Positions 42,266-51,479 of a stretch of DNA of 64,000 bases are shown here, piece by piece; within the stretch, counting starts at the first letter, position 1; each line of letters opens with the position of its first letter. Location of the stretch: NCBI RefSeq assembly GCF_022829405.1, contig NZ_JAKSXW010000146.1, forward strand, positions 62,001 to 126,000, in the 5' to 3' direction. Under the pieces are notes generated by a model. The model ran no database searches and was not told where the DNA came from. It saw only the letters and a program-made list of their open reading frames with translations. This DNA is from Methylobacterium sp. J-076. Lineage in GTDB: Bacteria; Pseudomonadota; Alphaproteobacteria; Rhizobiales; Beijerinckiaceae. Position numbers and translations under genes: made by a program.

Positions 42266-44035
42266 TTGCCGGTGCTGATGCTGCCTGCACGACGGCGCCG
42301 CTGCGGCCCGCCGGTCAGTCCGGTTTGCCCTGCGAGGTCCGCGCCGTTGCCGCTTCGAGCCATCGCCCCGGCCGACCCCGAGTCCGGCCCCCGCCGCGAT
42401 TCCGCCGCGCGGCTCTCCGGCTACCTCGATGCCCTCGACCAGGGCGTGCTCGTCATCGACGGGACCGGGCGGGTGATCATCGAGACCGGCCCGGCCCGCG
42501 CCGTCCTCGCCGGGCTCGGCCATGACCCGGCCTTGGGGAGGCCCGCCCGGAGCCTCCTGCGCCTCCTGGCCGCCACGACCGGCTCCGGCCTGCGGGAGAC
42601 CGTCCACCGGATCCGCGGCGCCCGCGACGAGGACCGGCCGGCGGAGTACGAGATCACGGCCTGCGGGCGCACGGTCTCGGTGCGGGTCCGGGCGATGCCG
42701 GACGGGTGGACCGTCTCGCTGGAGGATGTCAGCGCCCGCCGCGCGGTGGAGGCCGGCACCGCCGAGCTCGCCCGGCTCGATTCCCTGACGGGCCTCGCGA
42801 ACCGCCGGATGCTGCGCGAGCGGCTGGGCGAATCCCTCGACCGCCTGGACCGGTACGGCGAGCCCTGCGCGGTGCTGCTGATCGACCTCGACCGGTTCAA
42901 GCCGGTCAACGACACGCTGGGCCACGCGGTCGGCGACGCGCTGCTGGTGAAGGTCGCCGACCGGCTGCGCTCGGCCGTGCGGGCGGCGGACACCGTGGCG
43001 CGGATCGGCGGCGACGAATTCGTGGTGATCCAGGCGGGCGCCGCCTGCCAGGAGGACGTCGCCGTCCTGGCCCGGCGCCTCGTGGATCTGGTCGGCCGCA
43101 CCTACATCGTCGATGGGCAGTTGTTGACCATCGGCGCCAGCGTCGGCGCGGCCCTCGCGCCGCAGGACGGCACGGACGCGGACCGGCTGCTCAAGCACGC
43201 CGACCTCGCCCTCTACCGCGCCAAGCTCGACGGGCGGGGCACGTTCCGCTTCTTCGAGCCGGAGATGGACGTGCGCATGCAGGCGCGCCGCCGGCTGGAA
43301 CTCGACATCCGGCAGGCCCTGGCCCGGCGCGAGTTCGTGCTCCACTACCAGCCGCAGATGAACCTGGAGAACCGGCGCCTGACCGGCTGCGAGGCGCTGC
43401 TGCGCTGGATGCACCCCGAGCGCGGGACGGTGCCGCCGGCGGAGTTCATCCCGCTGGCCGAGGAGGTCGGGCTGATCGTCCCCATCGGCGAATGGGTGAT
43501 CCGCCAAGCCTGCCGCGACGCCGCCACCTGGCCCGCGGGGATCAGCGTCGCGGTGAACGTCTCCCCCGCCCAATTCAAGAGCGAGCGGCTGGTGGAGACC
43601 ATCGTCTCCGCGCTCGCCATGTCGGGCCTGGAGGCGAGTTGCCTGGAGATCGAGATCACCGAGGGGGTCCTGCTCCAGAACAACGAGCGGACCCTCGAGA
43701 CCCTGCACCGCCTGCGCGCCCTCGGCGTGCGGGTCTCCATGGACGATTTCGGCACCGGCTATTCGTCCCTGAGCTACCTGCGCAGCTTCCCCTTCGACAA
43801 GATCAAGATCGACCGGTCCTTCGTGAAGGATCTCTCCACCAAGCCCGACGGGGACGCGATCATCCGCGCCATCGCGGGCCTCGGCCGGAGCCTCGGCATG
43901 ACGACGGTCGCGGAGGGGGTGGAGACCGAGGAGCAGATGCGCCGGATCCGCGCCGACGGCTGCACCGACGTGCAGGGCTACCTCGTGAGCCGGCCCGTGC
44001 CCCTCGATCTGGTGATGAAGCTTCTGTCCCCCTGA
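42266..44035 (+). CDS. PAS-GGDEF-EAL cyclic-di-GMP turnover protein
   Basis: Up to 589 residues: an N-terminal PAS_7-like sensor (LDALDQGVLVIDGTGRVI, about 52-170), GGDEF domain with intact RIGGDEFV catalytic loop (near residue 250), and EAL domain with CEALLRW, EIEITEG and DDFGTGYSSLSYL metal and loop-6 motifs. Both diguanylate cyclase and phosphodiesterase sites look intact. No membrane segment. The start is uncertain; the first 45 residues are low-complexity and a later start is possible. It is followed 71 bp later by a BLUF gene. Confidence 0.92.
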   Translation: MPVLMLPARRRRCGPPVSPVCPARSAPLPLRAIAPADPESGPRRDSAARLSGYLDALDQGVLVIDGTGRVIIETGPARAVLAGLGHDPALGRPARSLLRLLAATTGSGLRETVHRIRGARDEDRPAEYEITACGRTVSVRVRAMPDGWTVSLEDVSARRAVEAGTAELARLDSLTGLANRRMLRERLGESLDRLDRYGEPCAVLLIDLDRFKPVNDTLGHAVGDALLVKVADRLRSAVRAADTVARIGGDEFVVIQAGAACQEDVAVLARRLVDLVGRTYIVDGQLLTIGASVGAALAPQDGTDADRLLKHADLALYRAKLDGRGTFRFFEPEMDVRMQARRRLELDIRQALARREFVLHYQPQMNLENRRLTGCEALLRWMHPERGTVPPAEFIPLAEEVGLIVPIGEWVIRQACRDAATWPAGISVAVNVSPAQFKSERLVETIVSALAMSGLEASCLEIEITEGVLLQNNERTLETLHRLRALGVRVSMDDFGTGYSSLSYLRSFPFDKIKIDRSFVKDLSTKPDGDAIIRAIAGLGRSLGMTTVAEGVETEEQMRRIRADGCTDVQGYLVSRPVPLDLVMKLLSP

Positions 44036-44106
44036 CCCCGTCCTGCCGTCACCGCCGGGGACGACCTCCCCGGCGCCGACCACCGAACGACCCCGAGAGC
44101 CGGCCC

Positions 44107-44964
44107 ATGAGCGACCTCTACCGCCTCGTCTATGCCAGCAAGAACCTCCTCGACGGGGCCGGGGCCGAGGCCCGGGCCGCCGTGGAGAAGATCCTGGCGG
44201 CCTCGCGCACCAACAACGCCCGGGTCGGGGTGACGGGCGCGCTCATGTTCAACGACGGCGCCTTCGCGCAGGTGCTGGAGGGGCCGCAGAAGGGCGTCGA
44301 GGAGACGTTCGAGCGCATCCAGCGGGACATCCGCCACGGCGACGTCACCGTGCTGGAATGCCGGCCGGTGGACGACCGGGCGTTCCCGGGATGGTCGATG
44401 GCCTTCGTCGGCCGCTCGGCCAACGGGCGGGCCGTGTGGGACCAGCTCGCCGCCGAGAGCGGGTTCGACCTGCGCCGCCTCGACGGCGATGCGGTGTTCG
44501 CCATGCTGCACGGGCTGGTGCTGGAGGAGGAGGGCGCCGCCGCCGCCGCACCCGTGGCCCCCGCCCCCACTCAGCCGGCCGACCTGGGCGCGGGGGACGG
44601 CCTGCACGGCCGCGCCCTCGACGCGGCCCGGGTGCGTGACGAGATCGTCGCGCTGGAACGCTCCCGCGCCGCCGACCCCGCCCGGGAGGCGGAGCCCGCC
44701 CTCCCCCGGAGCGCGGGAGACGCCGCAGCCATCGCCATCCTCAAGGCCGCCCTCGCCGAGGAGCGGAGCCGGACGACGGCGTTGCGGGAGGAGCTCGACG
44801 CCGTGCGGATCCTCCTGGCGCAGGCGGAGAGGCAGTGCGCCCACGTCCAGCAGCAGCGGGAGCTGTGGCGGTGCCGGGCGCGCATCCTGTCGATGGCCCT
44901 CTGCGAGGACCCGGCCGACCTCCCCACCCTGTCCGCCCCGCCCGCCCCCCGCGCCGTGGCGTGA
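44107..44964 (+). CDS. BLUF-domain blue-light sensor with C-terminal coiled coil
   Basis: A 285-residue protein. The BLUF domain (residues 1-100) has the photoactive tyrosine Y9 (RLVYASKN), N37 in TNNARVGVTG and Q55 in FAQVLEGP, so FAD photochemistry should work. After a Pro/Ala linker, residues about 190-265 form a charged coiled coil (AEERSRTTALREEL) likely to dimerise or contact a partner. There is no enzymatic output domain. Proximity to the GGDEF-EAL gene on the same strand suggests it signals to that enzyme. Confidence 0.9.
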   Translation: MSDLYRLVYASKNLLDGAGAEARAAVEKILAASRTNNARVGVTGALMFNDGAFAQVLEGPQKGVEETFERIQRDIRHGDVTVLECRPVDDRAFPGWSMAFVGRSANGRAVWDQLAAESGFDLRRLDGDAVFAMLHGLVLEEEGAAAAAPVAPAPTQPADLGAGDGLHGRALDAARVRDEIVALERSRAADPAREAEPALPRSAGDAAAIAILKAALAEERSRTTALREELDAVRILLAQAERQCAHVQQQRELWRCRARILSMALCEDPADLPTLSAPPAPRAVA

Positions 44965-45131
44965 CCGCCGCCGCCGCTGCGTCGGCGGCGTGAGGCCGGG
45001 CTTGGCCGATCGTGGGGGCCGAGCGACACCTTGCCTCCCCCTCCCCTCCCCGCTACTGAAAGAGCGGTTTCCGCCGGTTCGGGCGCATCGTCGTTCCGGA
45101 CATCGGATCGCCGTGTGCATGGAAGAAGCTT

Positions 45132-45207
45132 GGGCCTGTAGCTCAATGGTTAGAGCCGACCGCTCATAACGGTCTGGTTGCAGGTTCGAGTCCTGCCGGG
45201 CCCACCA
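45132..45207 (+). tRNA. tRNA with CAU anticodon, probably tRNA-Ile2
   Basis: A 76-nt cloverleaf including the encoded CCA. The acceptor pairs are GGGCCTG/CGGGCCC, the anticodon arm GACCG-CTCATAA-CGGTC reads CAU, the variable loop is TGGTT, and the T arm is GCAGG/CCTGC with TTCGAGT. The C4-G69 and C5-G68 pairs are the features that TilS uses to select tRNA-Ile2 for lysidine; elongator tRNA-Met has A/T pairs there. Automated tools would label it tRNA-Met. Confidence 0.9.
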
Positions 45208-45537
45208 TTTCCAGTCTATCGATCACACCACCGAACGACGCCGATTCGACCGGCAGGCGAACATCGCTCGGCGACGGCCGAGGGATGTCGTGGTCCAACG
45301 CCAGTCCAGCGATCTGCCGACGGCCAAGCGCCGGACGGATCGTCGGGCTCCGACCCCGGACAGCCTGAGCCCGATTCGGTCGACGGGGGGCCAGAATCGC
45401 TCCCGGCCGCGGCGCGACAGGACCGGCCGGCCGGCGCTTCGCCTTATCCGAAGCATCCCGCCGGTCGCGACGCCCAGCGCCGCCCGCGCCCGCGCCGTCG
45501 CGATACCCGGCCGCCGGGACTGTCCTTCACGCCGGGC
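45208..45537. other. Intergenic region after the tRNA
   Basis: About 330 bp between the tRNA and the stop of the hydroxyacid dehydrogenase. It is open on both strands only through compositional bias. No integrase, duplicated tRNA 3' end or repeat was found, so there is no sign of an integrated element at this tRNA. Confidence 0.55.
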
Positions 45538-46470
45538 TCAGTAGCCCCGCGCGAGGTCCACCCGGTGCTCCGGCGCGAGGCCTTCCCACACCCGGCGGAT
45601 GTTGTGGGCGATCTGCCGGGCGGCGGAGGCGGGGATCGCCACCGAGGCGAGGTGGGGCGTCACGAGGACGTTCTCCATCCCCCAGAGAGGGTGCCCCTCC
45701 GCCAGCGGCTCCACCTCGAATACGTCGAGGGTTGCTCCCCCGACATGGCCGGATCGCAGGGCCTCCACCAGGGCCGCCTCGTCGATCACCGGGCCGCGCG
45801 AGACGTTGACGATCTTGGCGCCCGGCGGCAGGGCGGCGATCTCGCGCGGGCCGATCAGCCGCCGGGTCTCCGGCGTCAGGGGCAGCATCACCACCAGGAT
45901 GTCGGCCTGCCCGAGGAACGGGAGCAGCGCGGCCGCGCCGGCGTGGGAGGTGAGTCCGGGCAGGTCCTTGGGCGTGCGCGACCAGCCGGACACGGCGAAA
46001 CCCTGGCGCGCCAATTCCCGGGCGGCCGCACCGCCGAGGTCCCCGAGGCCCAGCACGCCGACCCGGATCTCCCGGGCCTCGCGGGGGTGGAGGTAGTGCC
46101 AGCGGCCGGCCCGCTGCGCCGCCTCGAAGGCGGGGATGTCCCGGGCGTAGCGCAGCACCGCGAACAGCACGTAATGCGTCATCATCCGCGCCATCTCGGG
46201 GTCGGACAGGCGCGCCACCGGGACGTCGGGCAGGTCGTCACGCCCGACGAGGGCGTCGGCCCCGGCGCCGAGGATGGTGATGAGCCGCAGGCCCGGATGG
46301 CGGGCGAAGAAACCGGCCGGCGGCTTCCACACCAGGGCGTAGCGGACATCGTCCTCCGGCCCGATCTCCTCCGGCGCCCGGACGCGGACATCCGGCAGCA
46401 GCGCCTCGAGCGCTGTGCGCCAAGGCGCGATCGGATCGACCGCGCTGGCGAAGACCAGGGTCTCGGTCAT
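45538..46470 (-). CDS. ghrA: 2-hydroxyacid dehydrogenase (glyoxylate/hydroxypyruvate reductase A-like)
   Basis: A 310-residue protein of the usual GhrA length. The NAD(P) motif GLGDLGGAAA is near residue 145, the substrate arginine is in NVSRGPVIDEAAL, the acid in DVFEVEPL, and the catalytic histidine in VTPHLASVAIP. It reduces glyoxylate and hydroxypyruvate. The ATG overlaps the upstream 126-residue gene's stop (ATGA). In a methylotroph it may touch serine-cycle intermediates, but the main enzyme of that cycle (HprA) differs. Confidence 0.88.
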   Translation of the reverse strand: MTETLVFASAVDPIAPWRTALEALLPDVRVRAPEEIGPEDDVRYALVWKPPAGFFARHPGLRLITILGAGADALVGRDDLPDVPVARLSDPEMARMMTHYVLFAVLRYARDIPAFEAAQRAGRWHYLHPREAREIRVGVLGLGDLGGAAARELARQGFAVSGWSRTPKDLPGLTSHAGAAALLPFLGQADILVVMLPLTPETRRLIGPREIAALPPGAKIVNVSRGPVIDEAALVEALRSGHVGGATLDVFEVEPLAEGHPLWGMENVLVTPHLASVAIPASAARQIAHNIRRVWEGLAPEHRVDLARGY

Positions 46471-46847
46471 GCCCGCGCCTCCCGCGCCGGGGTCGCGGGC
46501 GCGGCGATGGCGAGCCTCGCGACCCCGCCCGTCCAGGAGACGGGGAAGGGCCCGCGCGTCCGGCCGTCGCCCATGCGCACTTCGACGAGGGCGCCGGGAG
46601 AGGCGGGCAGCGCGATGCGGATCGCGGCCGGGCGGGAGGCGGATCCGGCCGAGGTGGCCGCCAGGGCCGCATCGCCCGGCGCCCCGCTTCCCGACATGGC
46701 GATGTCCCGACCGATCTGCCCGCGCACGCAGACCCCCCGCACCACCTCGGCTCGGCGGAGGTTCCTGCCAAGCGGCTCGGGATGGGCGCTCCGGGTCTCG
46801 AAGGGGCGGATCCGCGGGTGGACGATCGTCGGCTCGTTCCTCGGCAT
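46467..46847 (-). CDS. Protein of unknown function coupled to ghrA
   Basis: A 126-residue protein starting at MPRNEPTIVHPR, with AGGG a few bases upstream. Its stop overlaps the ghrA start in an ATGA, which supports real translation. It has a beta-rich pattern with Ala-rich middle and a closing VSWTGGVARLAIAAP segment. No family recognised; a small-molecule-binding fold is possible. No signal peptide. Confidence 0.6.
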   Translation of the reverse strand: MPRNEPTIVHPRIRPFETRSAHPEPLGRNLRRAEVVRGVCVRGQIGRDIAMSGSGAPGDAALAATSAGSASRPAAIRIALPASPGALVEVRMGDGRTRGPFPVSWTGGVARLAIAAPATPAREARA

Positions 46848-47068
46848 CGCGCCCTCTCTGCCCCGCCGCATCGTCGCCGGGGCTCACGGGACCGAGGATA
46901 TCGATCCTGCCCTCCGGGACAAGAAGCACGTGTTGGGGTGGGGCTCCGGCGATCCGAGGCCCCGGGGCGGGCCGGCGGGGACGTTGTCGCGGGAGGCGGC
47001 GGACCCTATCGAGGTCGGCGAGGCCCGCGCGGGACGCCCCCGGTCGGCGTGGCGTGGAAGGTCCCGCG

Positions 47069-48241
47069 ATGAACAGCGCCGAGACGACACCCCAAGCGCT
47101 CATCGGCATGGTGGACAGGCTCATCGCCTTCGACACCGTCAGCGCGCGCAGCAACCTGTCGCTCATCGACGCCGTCGAGACCTTCGCCCGCGCGAGCGGG
47201 GCGGAGACCGACCGGGTCCCGGCGGCGGAGGGCGACAAGGCCGCGCTCTGGATCACCGTCGGCCCCGGAGACGGGCCGGGCTACGTGCTGTCCGGCCACA
47301 GCGACGTGGTGCCGGTGGACGGTCAGCCCTGGACGAGCGACCCGTTCCGGCTGACCGAGTGCGACGGGCGCCTCTACGGGCGCGGCACCTCGGACATGAA
47401 GGGGTTCGTGGGCGTCTGCCTCGCGATGCTGCCCGAGATGGCGGCGGCCGGTCTGGCCCGCCCCCTCCACATCGCCCTCTCCTACGACGAGGAGGTGGGT
47501 TGCCTCGGCGTGCGCCCGCTGATCGCGCGGATGCGCGAGCGCGGCATCCGCCCCCTCGGCTGCTTCGTGGGCGAGCCGACGGAGATGGGGGTGATCGTCG
47601 GCCACAAGGGCAAGTGCGCGGCCCGGGTCACGTTCCGGGGCCGCTCCTGCCACTCGGCCCTGGCTCCGCGCGGGGTCAACGCCGTGGAGTATGCCGCGCG
47701 CTTCATCGACCATGTTCGGTTGAGCGCCGAGGCCCTGGCCCGCGACGGCGCCCGCGACCCCCTCTACGACGTGCCCCACACCACCGGGCTCAGCAGCGTC
47801 GTCCGGGGCGGCACCGCCCTGAACATCGTGCCGGATACCTGCACCGTCGAGTTCGAATACCGCGCCATCGCGGCCGACGATGCGGGCGGGCTCGCCGCGG
47901 CGGCGTCCGCCTACGCCACCGGGGTGCTGGGGGCGGAGATGGCGGCGCGCGATCCCGCCTGCGGCGTCACCGTGGCGCCGCTGGTGGACTATCCAGGCCT
48001 CGACCTCGACCCGCGCTCGGACCTCGCGACCCTCGCCACGCGGCTCGCCGGGCGCGAGGGCCACGGCAAGGTCTCCTTCGGGACCGAGGCGGGCCTGTTC
48101 CAGGCCCTGGGCGGGGTGCCCTCCGTGGTGATCGGGCCCGGCTCGATCGAGCGGGCCCACAAGCCGGACGAGTATATCCGGCCGGACGAACTGGTGGACT
48201 GTGCGGGCTTCGTCCGGCGGCTGATCGCCGAGTCGCGCTGA
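47069..48241 (+). CDS. argE: Acetylornithine deacetylase (M20 peptidase family)
   Basis: A 390-residue M20 enzyme. The metal site is in LSGHSDVVPVDG, GRGTSDMKGF and SYDEEVGC, with GEPTEMGVIVGHKG typical of ArgE, and the last ligand histidine in ERAHKPDEYI. It deacetylates N-acetylornithine in arginine synthesis, although close relatives act on other N-acyl amino acids. GGAAGG lies seven bases before the ATG. It is divergent from the ghrA pair. Confidence 0.92.
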   Translation: MNSAETTPQALIGMVDRLIAFDTVSARSNLSLIDAVETFARASGAETDRVPAAEGDKAALWITVGPGDGPGYVLSGHSDVVPVDGQPWTSDPFRLTECDGRLYGRGTSDMKGFVGVCLAMLPEMAAAGLARPLHIALSYDEEVGCLGVRPLIARMRERGIRPLGCFVGEPTEMGVIVGHKGKCAARVTFRGRSCHSALAPRGVNAVEYAARFIDHVRLSAEALARDGARDPLYDVPHTTGLSSVVRGGTALNIVPDTCTVEFEYRAIAADDAGGLAAAASAYATGVLGAEMAARDPACGVTVAPLVDYPGLDLDPRSDLATLATRLAGREGHGKVSFGTEAGLFQALGGVPSVVIGPGSIERAHKPDEYIRPDELVDCAGFVRRLIAESR

Positions 48242-48302
48242 GACGTCCGACCGGGGAGTCCGCGCCGACATCCGCCGCGGCGCTCGCGGAGACGGGGTCG
48301 GA

Positions 48303-49169
48303 TCACGACGGGCGAACCACCCTGCCCGACCTTTTCCGGCCGGACATGACGGTTTGCGAGCGCCCTGGGACGGCCGACCCGCCCGCCCCGGGCGGGAGCG
48401 CGACGGACCGGTTCATGCGGGGCGTGCGCCCGGTGGCCCGGCCTTGAGCACCCGCGCGGTCCTCCCGCCGGGTCACGTCGCCGAGGAAGGGGCCCGGGGC
48501 GCCGATTCGGGTCGCGATCCAGACCACGTGCCGCGGCCCGCTGTGGCCGCTGGCGGGGGTCCGCACCTCCTCGACGGCGAAGCCGAATCGCTTGAGCCGG
48601 GCCTTGAACCGCCGGTCCGGACTGTCCGACCAGACGCCGAGCACGCCGCCCGGCGTCAGGGCCCGGTGGGCGTGGGCGAGGCCCTGGCCGGTGTAGAGCG
48701 CGTCGTTCTCCCGCCGCACGAACCCTTCCGGCCCGTTGTCGACGTCGAGGAGGATCGCGTCCCACGTGTCCGGTTCGGACCCGATGAGGGCGCCGACATC
48801 GGTCTCTCGCAGCGCCACACGGGGATCGTCCAGGCACCCGGCGAACACGTCGGCCAACGGCCCCCTGGCCCAGCGCACCACGGAGGGGATCAGTTCGGCC
48901 ACCACCACCTCCGCGTCCGGGCCGAGGCGGGCGAGCGCGGCGCGCAGGGTGAACCCCATGCCCAGGCCGCCGATCAGGATGCGGGGGGCAGGCCGGGGCG
49001 CGAGGCGCGCGCAGGCGAGGGCCGCCAGCGTCTCCTCCGAGGCGCCGCGGGTGTTGTTCATCAGCTCGATCGTGCCGACGACGATGGCGAATTCCCGCCC
49101 GCGCTGCATCAGGCGCAGGGCCGCACCGCCGCCTGGGATCGCGGCGGTGTCGAGGTGGATCCAGGAGAT
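48303..49169 (-). CDS. Spermidine-synthase-like SAM-dependent methyltransferase, apparent ATC start
   Basis: With the extended start the protein is 288 residues. Motif I is ILIGGLGMGFTLRAAL, and DAILLDVDNGPEG and LTPGGVLGVWS follow the spermidine-synthase-like fold. The first ATG (49109) gives 268 residues but lacks a ribosome site. Upstream, SWIHLDTAAIPGGGAALRLM continues in frame and matches the family N-terminus. AGGAGG sits exactly six bases before an ATC at 49169, where ATG is expected. The C-terminal 40 residues look non-homologous. Confidence 0.8.
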   Translation of the reverse strand: MSWIHLDTAAIPGGGAALRLMQRGREFAIVVGTIELMNNTRGASEETLAALACARLAPRPAPRILIGGLGMGFTLRAALARLGPDAEVVVAELIPSVVRWARGPLADVFAGCLDDPRVALRETDVGALIGSEPDTWDAILLDVDNGPEGFVRRENDALYTGQGLAHAHRALTPGGVLGVWSDSPDRRFKARLKRFGFAVEEVRTPASGHSGPRHVVWIATRIGAPGPFLGDVTRREDRAGAQGRATGRTPRMNRSVALPPGAGGSAVPGRSQTVMSGRKRSGRVVRPS

Positions 49170-49319
49170 GGCGGGCCTCCTTCGATGGTCCGGCCCGCCG
49201 GCTCCGGCCGGTGCGCGGGCGGGGGATGCGCCCCGTGAGTAGACCTGCCCCGGCGCAAACGGGACAGGCTAAGCGCCGCAGAGGGTGTCGCGCGGGCCGC
49301 GAAGTCGATATCAGCGCGC

Positions 49320-49571
49320 ATGGCCAAGCGCATCAAATCCCCACCCAAGCTGCAGGGCTCCGTCCTGTTCGACGTCGTCTACGAGGATGGCAGCCGCGCC
49401 TCGAACCGCCGCGTGCCCGTCGAGATCCTCGGCGGGCTGGATGGCGACGAGCCCGCCCGGGCCCTCATCGCCTCCCAGGACGAGGAGATCGCCGCCAAGA
49501 GCGGACGCCCCGCACGGCAGATCGCGAGCGTGAGCCGCTCGCCGGCCGTGGCCCCCAAGGTCGACGCCTGA
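49320..49571 (+). CDS. Small conserved-looking protein of unknown function
   Basis: An 83-residue protein. A beta-rich N-terminal half (GSVLFDVVYEDGSRASNRRVP) is followed by a basic tail. Codon use is typical of the genome. No signal peptide or known domain, and no strong ribosome site. It stands alone between divergent and convergent neighbours. Confidence 0.6.
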   Translation: MAKRIKSPPKLQGSVLFDVVYEDGSRASNRRVPVEILGGLDGDEPARALIASQDEEIAAKSGRPARQIASVSRSPAVAPKVDA

Positions 49572-49715
49572 TCCGCACTCCGTCCGGATCGCCTCCTGCG
49601 GGCGTCCCGGCGGATTCGCGCCATCCTCTTCCCCGGCCCCTCACGCCGGAACCGGACCGTTCGCGGGGGGAGCACGCCGCCGCTGACGGTCCCGGCCCGA
49701 GCGCCTCGTGCGGCC

Positions 49716-51479
49716 TCACGCCGGGTGAAGCGGCCAGAACAGGGCGATGAGCGGCACGCCCAGGGTCAGCACGAGGATCGACATCGGCAGGCCGAGCCGG
49801 GCGTAATCGCCGAAGCGGTATCCCCCCGGCCCCATCACCAGCGTGTTGCACTGGTGGCCGATCGGCGTGAGGAAATCGCAGGCCGCACCCAGGGCGACCG
49901 CCATGAGGAACGGATCGGCGTTCAGGCCGAGCCGCTCGGCGAGCCGGGCCGCGATCGGCCCCATCACCAGCACCGTCGCGGCATTGTTCAGGAACGGCGT
50001 CACCGCCATGGCCAGGACCAGGGTCGAGGCGAGCGCCGAGGTGGGCGACAGGTTCTGGACGGCCCGGGTCAGCCACCCCGCGATCAGGTCGGCCCCGCCC
50101 GTGGTGTTGATCGCCTCCGAGATCGGGATCAGGGCGCCGAGCAGGATGAGGACCGGCCATTCCACGGCGCCGTAGGCCTCGTGGGGCGTCATGCTGCGCA
50201 GGAGCAGGATCGCCACCACCGCCCCGAAGAAGGCCACCGCCACCGGGATGACATGGGCCGCCACCAGCCCCATCGCGCCGATCAGCACGAGGACGGGCCA
50301 CCAGCTCCGGTCGTTGCGGCCGAGCGCGATGGCCCGGGAGGCGAGCGGGAGCACCCGCAGGGTCCCCAGGGTCTCGGGGAGGGCCGCGGCCGGGCCGCGC
50401 ATCACCACGACGTCGCCGGCCCGGAACCGGGTGGCGGCGAGCCGCCCCTCGATGCGCCGGCCCCGGCGGCTCACCGCCAGGACGTCGAGGGCATGGCGCC
50501 CCTGCAGGTCGAGCTGGGACGGCGTATGGCCGACGAGGTCCGATTCCGCGGTGACGACCCCCTCCACCACGGCGGCGTCCCCGCCGGTCTCTCGGCCGGC
50601 GAGCTCCAGGCCCGCGCGGACGACGAAGCGTTCGAGGTCCCCCGGCTCGCCGCGCAACAGGAGGATGTCGTCCCCGGCGAGGCGGAAATCCGCCGTCGCC
50701 GGGTAGCGCCGGAAGCGCTCGCGGACGACGGTGGCGATCCGCACGCCGCCCTCGTCCAGGGCCTCCGCCTCCCCGATGGTCCGGCCGGCCACGGGGCTGC
50801 CCGCGGGCAGCCGCGCCTCCGTGGTGTAGCTCTCCAGGGTGAAGGCGGCGTCCAGGGCGGCCGCGGCCCGGCGGTCGCGCGGCAGCAGGCGCCAGCCCAG
50901 CGACAGGAACACGAACCCCGCCATTGCGATCGACAGCCCCACCGGGGTGTAGTCGAACATGCCGAACGGCTTGCCCACGAGATCGACCCTGATCTTGGAG
51001 ACGATCACGTTGGGTGAGGTGCCCACCAGCGTGACGAGGCCGCCGATGAGCGAGGCGAAGGCCATCGGCATCAGCAGGGAGGACGGGGCGGTGCCCGTCC
51101 TGCGCGCGAGCTGCAGGGCGATCGGCATGAAGATGGCCAGCGCGCCGACGTTCTTCGTCACCATCGACAGCATCAGCACCCCGCCGACGAGAGCGGGGAC
51201 CTGCGTCCGCGCCGTCCGCAGGTGCGGCATCACCGGGCGCATCAGGGTCTCGACGGCGCCCGAGCGGGCGATGGCCGCGGACAGGACGAGGGCGCAGCCG
51301 ACGATGACGACGACGTCGTCCGAGAAGCCGGAGAACGCCTTGTCGGCCGGCACGAGACCGAGCCCGATCCCGGCCGCGAGGGCGGTCAGGGCGACGAGGT
51401 CGTAGGGCAGGCGCCCCCAGACGAACGCCGTGATCGTGGCGCCGAGCAGGCCGAAGGCGAGCCCCTGGTCGAAAGTCAT
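49716..51479 (-). CDS. SLC13-family permease with RCK_C domains
   Basis: About 587 residues: two halves of membrane helices typical of the divalent anion:Na+ symporter (DASS) or YbiR type (GTSPNVIVSKI and LNNAATVLVMGPIAA as the two re-entrant motifs), separated by two soluble RCK_C/TrkA-C domains (residues about 205-370). Substrate could be sulfate, a dicarboxylate or similar. The ATG at 51479 is chosen; a GTG 12 bases upstream is an alternative. No neighbour points to the substrate. Confidence 0.9.
   Translation of the reverse strand: MTFDQGLAFGLLGATITAFVWGRLPYDLVALTALAAGIGLGLVPADKAFSGFSDDVVVIVGCALVLSAAIARSGAVETLMRPVMPHLRTARTQVPALVGGVLMLSMVTKNVGALAIFMPIALQLARRTGTAPSSLLMPMAFASLIGGLVTLVGTSPNVIVSKIRVDLVGKPFGMFDYTPVGLSIAMAGFVFLSLGWRLLPRDRRAAAALDAAFTLESYTTEARLPAGSPVAGRTIGEAEALDEGGVRIATVVRERFRRYPATADFRLAGDDILLLRGEPGDLERFVVRAGLELAGRETGGDAAVVEGVVTAESDLVGHTPSQLDLQGRHALDVLAVSRRGRRIEGRLAATRFRAGDVVVMRGPAAALPETLGTLRVLPLASRAIALGRNDRSWWPVLVLIGAMGLVAAHVIPVAVAFFGAVVAILLLRSMTPHEAYGAVEWPVLILLGALIPISEAINTTGGADLIAGWLTRAVQNLSPTSALASTLVLAMAVTPFLNNAATVLVMGPIAARLAERLGLNADPFLMAVALGAACDFLTPIGHQCNTLVMGPGGYRFGDYARLGLPMSILVLTLGVPLIALFWPLHPA

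Noticed and set aside
45132..45207. tRNA as attachment site of an integrated element
   Set aside because: No integrase, no repeated tRNA 3' end and no phage or island genes nearby.
45178..48447. A 1089-codon plus-strand open frame after the tRNA
   Set aside because: It runs antisense to ghrA and out of frame through argE. Composition is shadow-like with no recognisable domain.
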